From the NCBI GenBank assembly GCA_021783175.1, contig JAJXUF010000104.1, positions 1 to 11,450 of the forward strand: DNA of 11,450 nt. The letters are read 5' to 3'. The position numbers and the translations under genes were made by a program. Positions 7,798 to 11,450 of this stretch are shown here, one piece after another; within the stretch, counting starts at the first letter, position 1, and the number at the start of each line of letters is the position of its first letter. The DNA is from Pseudomonadota bacterium (GTDB lineage: Bacteria > Pseudomonadota > Gammaproteobacteria > Acidiferrobacterales > UBA6901). The notes under the pieces are model-generated. The model had not been told where the DNA came from. It saw only the letters and a list, made by a program, of their open reading frames with translations, and searched no databases.

Positions 7798-9321
7798 CTA
7801 ATGGTCGCTCTGATGGGGTGGGTGATGATGCGGATGTTCGGCCACATGCTCGGTATGGCTGGCCGCGAGGTGATGCAGTCCCGCATGTTCAGGCGCCTGC
7901 GGCAGAGGTCTGGCTACGATACTGGGCAGCAAAGAACCGATAACCATGGCGATGGCGCTGGCAATGACACCCGCGAACTGCGCCGGGAAGAACGGGTCGT
8001 CCGGCCCGAATATCAGAATGGACAGCCATACCGACAGGCCGCTGAAAATCGCCGCCAGCGCGCCCTGGGTGGTGGAGCGCTTCCAGAACAGCCCCGCCAC
8101 TAACGGAACAAAAGCCATGACCAGCGTGATCTGGTACGCGTTTTCAACCATCTTGAAGATGCTGGACTTGGAGTTCATCGCATAAAGCGTGACAACCACG
8201 GTAAACGCCAGGGTCACGCCGCGCATGGTGTGCAGCATGTGCCGATCCGATAGCTTGTGCCCGAGCATGGGCTTGAGGATATTCTCGCTGAACGTCACCG
8301 ACGGTGCCAGCAATGTGGCCGACGCGCAGCTCTTGATGGCGGAGAGTAAGGCGCCGAAGAACATCACCTGAAAGAACAAATTAACCTCGGGCCGCAGGAT
8401 CAGGCGCGGCAGGATCATTTGCGGATCGGTGTCGATCAGGTCGCTCACCATCTTGGGATCGATCAGTGTGGCCGAATACGCCAGGAACATCGGCACGAAG
8501 GCAAACAGGAAATACAGGCCGCCGCCGAATACCGAACCCCAGACGGCGATCTTTTCCGTCTTGGCCGACTGTACCCGCTGAAACACGTCCTGCTGCGGAA
8601 TCGAGCCGAACATCATGGTGATCCATGCTGCGGCGAAACCGATGATCTCCCTGGCATCCAGCGTTGGCCAGAACTGGAACTTGCCCGCTTGCACGGCATG
8701 GCTGACCACCGTGCCCACTCCGCCGACCTCGCCGCTGATCTCGTAACCGATGAACAGCATGCCGATGACGATGATGATCATCTGGATGAAGTCCGTGATC
8801 GCCACCGCCCACATGCCGCCAAAGAAAGTGTAGATGAGGATGGTGCCTGAGCCGATCCACATCCCCATGACCTTGCTGATCTCGCCGCCCGACACCACGT
8901 TGAACACCAGGCCGAGCGCGGTGATCTGCGCCCCCACCCAGCCGAGGTAGGAGATCACGATGGCGATGGTGGTCAGCACCTCGACGCCGCGGCCGAATTT
9001 CTTCTTGTAGAAATCGCCTATGGTCAGCAGGTTCATGCGGTACAGCGGCGCCGCGAAAAACAGCCCGACCAGGATCAGGCACATGGAAGCGCCGAAGGGA
9101 TCGGCGACGACGCCATGCAATCCTTCCTTCAGGAAAGTCGCGGGGATGCCGAGCACCGTTTCGGAACCAAACCAGGTCGCAAACACCGTGGCGGTGACCA
9201 TATAGAACGGCAAGTGGCGCCCGGCAATGGCGAAATCGCGAGTGTTATGCACTCGCGTGGCCGCATACAGGCCGATGCCGACCGAGATGATCCAATAGGC
9301 GATGACGAACCACAACAGCAT
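7798..9321 (-). CDS. Sodium:solute symporter family (SSS, SLC5-like) transporter with His-rich tail
   Basis: A 507-aa polytopic inner-membrane transporter of the SSS family (LeuT fold; PutP/ActP relatives). Hydrophobic segments cover most of the protein from residue 1 to about 470. Family features seen are the RxxxDFAIAGRHLP stretch after helix 1 (about 23-38), TWFGSETVLGIPA (49-61), and TIGDFYKKKFG (100-110), which corresponds to the conserved T-I-G-D-[FY] loop. Further helices follow, with LFWKRSTTQGALAA (411-424) near the end. The substrate cannot be read off; proline, acetate and other organic solutes are known for relatives. In the helix corresponding to TM8 the sequence is ALLSAIKSCASAT (324-336), with Ala328 and Lys330 where well-studied members have small hydroxyl residues. 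The tail 477-507 holds 11 histidines in 31 residues. The ATG at 9321 has AGGA (9332-9329) 7 bases upstream. The gene is upstream of phoB on the same strand but phoB has its own promoter, so a functional link is unproven. Confidence 0.9.
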   Translation of the reverse strand: MLLWFVIAYWIISVGIGLYAATRVHNTRDFAIAGRHLPFYMVTATVFATWFGSETVLGIPATFLKEGLHGVVADPFGASMCLILVGLFFAAPLYRMNLLTIGDFYKKKFGRGVEVLTTIAIVISYLGWVGAQITALGLVFNVVSGGEISKVMGMWIGSGTILIYTFFGGMWAVAITDFIQMIIIVIGMLFIGYEISGEVGGVGTVVSHAVQAGKFQFWPTLDAREIIGFAAAWITMMFGSIPQQDVFQRVQSAKTEKIAVWGSVFGGGLYFLFAFVPMFLAYSATLIDPKMVSDLIDTDPQMILPRLILRPEVNLFFQVMFFGALLSAIKSCASATLLAPSVTFSENILKPMLGHKLSDRHMLHTMRGVTLAFTVVVTLYAMNSKSSIFKMVENAYQITLVMAFVPLVAGLFWKRSTTQGALAAIFSGLSVWLSILIFGPDDPFFPAQFAGVIASAIAMVIGSLLPSIVARPLPQAPEHAGLHHLAASHTEHVAEHPHHHPPHQSDH

Positions 9322-9576
9322 GTGAATTTCCTGCGACTGGCGATGGGGCCTATTTTATCAGCGTTCCCGGAAAGGAACAGGTTGCGGCCTTATAGTCCGG
9401 GTTCCGGCCGACAGGTGATTTGCTCGGCCCGCAACCCACGTTCAAATTCAATCGCGTAGCGGCATGTCGCCCGGCTTGTATGCAGATGCCCGGGCAATCG
9501 ACGGCTTCGCCTCCTGATTCGGCCAAGGACATGACAAAAAAGGCATTCGCAAATTGCATGCAAGAAATCGATTGTT
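9322..9576. other. Gene-poor intergenic stretch before the symporter and GH74 genes
   Basis: I see no convincing gene in this stretch on either strand; frames crossing it lack family-like sequence and ribosome binding sites. It should carry the symporter promoter on the minus strand, where AT-rich words such as TAAAAT and TATAAG occur, but none comes with a good -35. No Pho box is present. Together with the following leader it makes a 485-bp gap between divergent genes. Confidence 0.4.
9549..9563. promoter_or_regulatory. Overlapping palindromes, possible operator upstream of the GH74 promoter
   Basis: GCAAATTGCATGCAA contains two interlocked palindromes: GCAA-A-TTGC (9549-9557) and TTGCATGCAA (9554-9563). 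A further ATCGAT palindrome lies at 9568-9573. They end just before the predicted -35 at 9577, a place where regulators often bind. No matching regulator is encoded in the window, and short palindromes arise by chance, so this is only a candidate. Confidence 0.25.
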
Positions 9577-9605
9577 TTGACTTTGGAAGTTGGATTTTCT
9601 ATTCT
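9577..9605 (+). promoter_or_regulatory. Candidate sigma70 promoter for the GH74 gene
   Basis: TTGACT (9577-9582; five of six to TTGACA) and TATTCT (9600-9605; four of six to TATAAT) are separated by exactly 17 bp. The spacer is AT-richer than the surroundings. A start near 9612 would give a leader of about 195 bases before the lipoprotein ATG at 9807, unusually long unless it holds a small gene or regulatory RNA structure. Confidence 0.45.
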
Positions 9606-9678
9606 CCGCGCTCCGCCGATGAGCCTCCGCCAACTTCATCTGCGTTCGTTGCGGGGCAACATCCCGATGCAGACCTGA

Positions 9679-9810
9679 ATGAGGCAGTGGACGATTGTGC
9701 GTTGGTCGAAGCAGCGATTGAAGCGGCAGGCGTACTTGGCAAAACGGACGGCATGGCAAGTCGCGGATAACGGCACATTAAAATCAGATTACAAGGTAAG
9801 TCGAGCATGA
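9679..9810 (+). CDS. Possible small basic leader ORF (43 aa) overlapping the GH74 start
   Basis: An ATG at 9679 opens 43 codons ending with TGA at 9808-9810. This TGA overlaps the GH74 ATG in the arrangement ATGA, which is typical of translationally coupled genes. The peptide is strongly basic (MRQWTIVRWSKQRLKRQAYL at its start) with three Trp. No Shine-Dalgarno is visible before it (AGACCTGA) and I recognise no family. It sits in the long leader downstream of the predicted promoter. It may be a coupling leader peptide or a chance frame; the latter is more likely. Confidence 0.2.
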   Translation: MRQWTIVRWSKQRLKRQAYLAKRTAWQVADNGTLKSDYKVSRA

Positions 9811-11450
9811 AACATTCAAGTCTAATTGGTTTGCTCTTTCTAAGCGTGTTATCCACCACCGGACTATTGAGTGCCTGCGGTGGCAATGGATCGGTCACCA
9901 CCTCGTCGAGTGCTACCGGTGGTTCGTCTGGCACCCCCGGCTCTGTGGCCCCTTCCAAGGGGTGGACCACTGTAAAGATGGGCGGAGGCGGGTATATCCC
10001 CGGCATCATCTACCACCCGACCGTGGCCAACTTGCGCTACGCCCGAACCGACATGGACGGCGTGTACCGATGGGACAATGGCATTTCCCAATGGACTGCA
10101 CTTACCGACGGTTTTGCTCCCGAGGATGGCGGCAATGAAGGTGCCGAGAGCCTGGCCGTCGATCCCTCGGATGCGAGCAAGGTGTACATGACAACGAGCA
10201 TGGCTGTCTCATATGGTAACGGACGCTTCTATTACTCGTCCAATCAGGGCAATACCTGGAACTACGTGACGCTTCCCTTCCCGATCGGGTCGAACAACCA
10301 GGGCCGGGCGATCGGTGAACGGCTGGTGGTCGATCCCAATCTTCCTTCGACGATGTTTTATGCCTCGCGCACGGCTGGGCTTTGGAAAAGCATGGACAGT
10401 GGACTGCATTGGAGCCAGGTCACGACTCTGTCAAATTATGTGATGACTACCACCGACATGACCAACTCCAACGGCGGGAGCCCCATCGGGGTCGAGTTTG
10501 TTGTGTTCGACACTACGGTCCCGACAACGGGCTTCATGCCCACGGGCAGCGCCACCCGGACCCTCTACGCCGGGGTCGCCCCGGACTACAAGGGCTTGGC
10601 AAGTCTTTCCTCCTACCTCTACAAATCGACCGACGGTGGAGCCACCTGGACGGGGATCGCGATTCCCGCTGCCGTGACGAGTGCGACGACCGGCACACCT
10701 CCTGCTCCAGTTCTCCCTTATATACCGCACATGGTTCGGGCGGCCGACGGCATGTTCTACGTGCCTTTTGCCTCGAGCTCGGGTCCTGGTAGCAGCGCGC
10801 CTTCGTGGTTATATAAGTTCGATGGCACGACATGGACCAAGCTGGTCGCCTCCTCCGACTCCCCCACTGTCTACTATGGCGGGATAGGAGGCCTCTCCGT
10901 TTATGGCAGCGGTGCGACAACGAAAATTGCTTTTGGCGTGTCCGGCACATGGGGGGATGGGACATGGGTGCAGATTGCGATGGCTTCCGCCGACGCCGGG
11001 GCAACCTGGCACGAAATCGGCAGGTCAGGCGACACCGGTGGAAGCCTGAATTACCACGACGTGAGCGGTTACTGGGGATGGGTCGACGATTTGCAGATCG
11101 ATCCTTTCAACCCGGATCACGTTTCGTACGGGCTCGGTGGCGGGATCATGTCCACCACCGATGCCTTCTCCGCCTCAGGTTGGCTGCCTCACTGGACCTT
11201 TGACGTCAACGGCATCGAGGAAATGGTGAACCTGGGGATGACGGCACCGCCTCCCACGGCTTCGTACGTTCTGCTCAGCGGGCAAGGCGATACCGGCCTG
11301 TACGTCAACACCTCGCTGACAAGTTCGGCAAATAATCGGTCACCCGGTTTAGGGGGCGGAAATGGAACCGGAATCGACATGGCGTGGAACAATCCCGCCT
11401 ACATTGCGGCGGTCGGAACTTTCGGAACATCGAAGGGGGTGTACTCGACC
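9807..11450 (+). CDS. GH74 family glycoside hydrolase lipoprotein (xyloglucanase type), 3' truncated by window edge
   Basis: An open frame of 548 codons from ATG 9807 to the last base, with no stop seen. Residues 1-24 form a lipoprotein signal with lipobox LLSAC (Cys24, then Gly25-Gly26, not Asp, so outer-membrane sorting is expected), followed by a Ser/Gly/Thr-rich linker to about residue 50. The mature part begins WTTVKMGGGGYIPGIIYHPT, and YARTDMDGVYRW (78-89) is the GH74 hallmark with candidate catalytic Asp82. The second catalytic Asp is expected in a GD-x-G context about 410 residues later; Asp495 in SGQGDTGLYVN fits, preceded by the family-like EEMVNLGMTAPP. Asp-box-like turns of the seven-bladed propellers occur at 144-151, 195-202, 274-281 and 394-401 (for example KSTDGGATW). 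GH74 enzymes cut beta-1,4-glucans, especially xyloglucan. About 200 residues should lie beyond the window. AAGG (9793-9796) lies 10 bases before the ATG. Exact substrate is unproven. Confidence 0.9.
   Translation, partial: MKHSSLIGLLFLSVLSTTGLLSACGGNGSVTTSSSATGGSSGTPGSVAPSKGWTTVKMGGGGYIPGIIYHPTVANLRYARTDMDGVYRWDNGISQWTALTDGFAPEDGGNEGAESLAVDPSDASKVYMTTSMAVSYGNGRFYYSSNQGNTWNYVTLPFPIGSNNQGRAIGERLVVDPNLPSTMFYASRTAGLWKSMDSGLHWSQVTTLSNYVMTTTDMTNSNGGSPIGVEFVVFDTTVPTTGFMPTGSATRTLYAGVAPDYKGLASLSSYLYKSTDGGATWTGIAIPAAVTSATTGTPPAPVLPYIPHMVRAADGMFYVPFASSSGPGSSAPSWLYKFDGTTWTKLVASSDSPTVYYGGIGGLSVYGSGATTKIAFGVSGTWGDGTWVQIAMASADAGATWHEIGRSGDTGGSLNYHDVSGYWGWVDDLQIDPFNPDHVSYGLGGGIMSTTDAFSASGWLPHWTFDVNGIEEMVNLGMTAPPPTASYVLLSGQGDTGLYVNTSLTSSANNRSPGLGGGNGTGIDMAWNNPAYIAAVGTFGTSKGVYST

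Noticed and set aside
9361..9420. Short inverted words (GTTCC/GGAAC and CCGG-rich) near the symporter start
   Set aside because: Stems of only about 5 bp with no T-run; not supportable as terminator or operator.
9420..9770. 116-codon plus-strand frame (and overlapping minus-strand frames at 9350-9559 and 9448-9759)
   Set aside because: No ribosome binding site, no recognisable family, and it crosses the best promoter candidate; composition looks random.
10209..10730. Minus-strand frames inside the GH74 gene
   Set aside because: The plus strand carries a continuous, clearly GH74-like frame across the whole stretch.

Overview
The window looks like an ordinary chromosomal segment of a Gram-negative betaproteobacterium, most likely a Nitrosomonadales relative (for example the Gallionellaceae neighbourhood). 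This rests on the high-GC coding pattern, the giant DUF3683/FAD/Fe-S fusion oxidoreductase whose N-terminus is typical of Betaproteobacteria, a proteobacterial PhoB-PhoR pair, and a lipoprotein signal suited to an outer membrane. The genus is a guess from memory.

Layout, left to right. (1) Bases 1-92, minus: the first 30 codons of an RNA 2',3'-cyclic phosphodiesterase/2'-5' RNA ligase family gene (thpR-like), cut by the window edge. (2) 181-4038, plus: a 1285-aa fusion of a GlcD/Dld-type FAD oxidase, a dicluster 4Fe-4S module and two CCG (GlpC/GlcF-type) domains. (3) 4047-5663, plus: a 538-aa cytosolic protein with a degenerate PilZ-like C-terminal region. Its ribosome binding site overlaps the stop codon of the oxidoreductase, so the two form an operon. 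(4) 5660-6982, minus: phoR, overlapping the previous gene tail to tail by 4 bp. (5) 7033-7722, minus: phoB, preceded by a textbook Pho box of three 11-bp direct repeats at 7763-7791. (6) 7798-9321, minus: an SSS-family (SLC5-like) symporter with a strikingly His-rich C-terminal tail. (7) 9322-9806: a 485-bp gene-poor stretch with a plausible sigma70 promoter and small palindromes. (8) 9807 to the window end, plus: the first 548 codons of a lipoprotein glycoside hydrolase of family GH74 (xyloglucanase type), open at the window edge and carrying both expected catalytic aspartates.

How the parts work together. The left operon couples an electron-transferring 2-hydroxy-acid-oxidase-like flavoprotein to a possible regulatory protein. 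The centre is a self-regulated phosphate-starvation two-component system, with phoB and phoR in the usual order but without pst/phoU beside them. The right side carries a transporter and an outer-membrane polysaccharide hydrolase on opposite strands. No mobile element, CRISPR array, tRNA or rRNA was seen. I found no convincing new multi-gene system. The most interesting points are the GH74 lipoprotein and its upstream region, the His-rich tail and altered sodium-site residues of the symporter, and the uncharacterised PilZ-like protein tied to the DUF3683 oxidoreductase.
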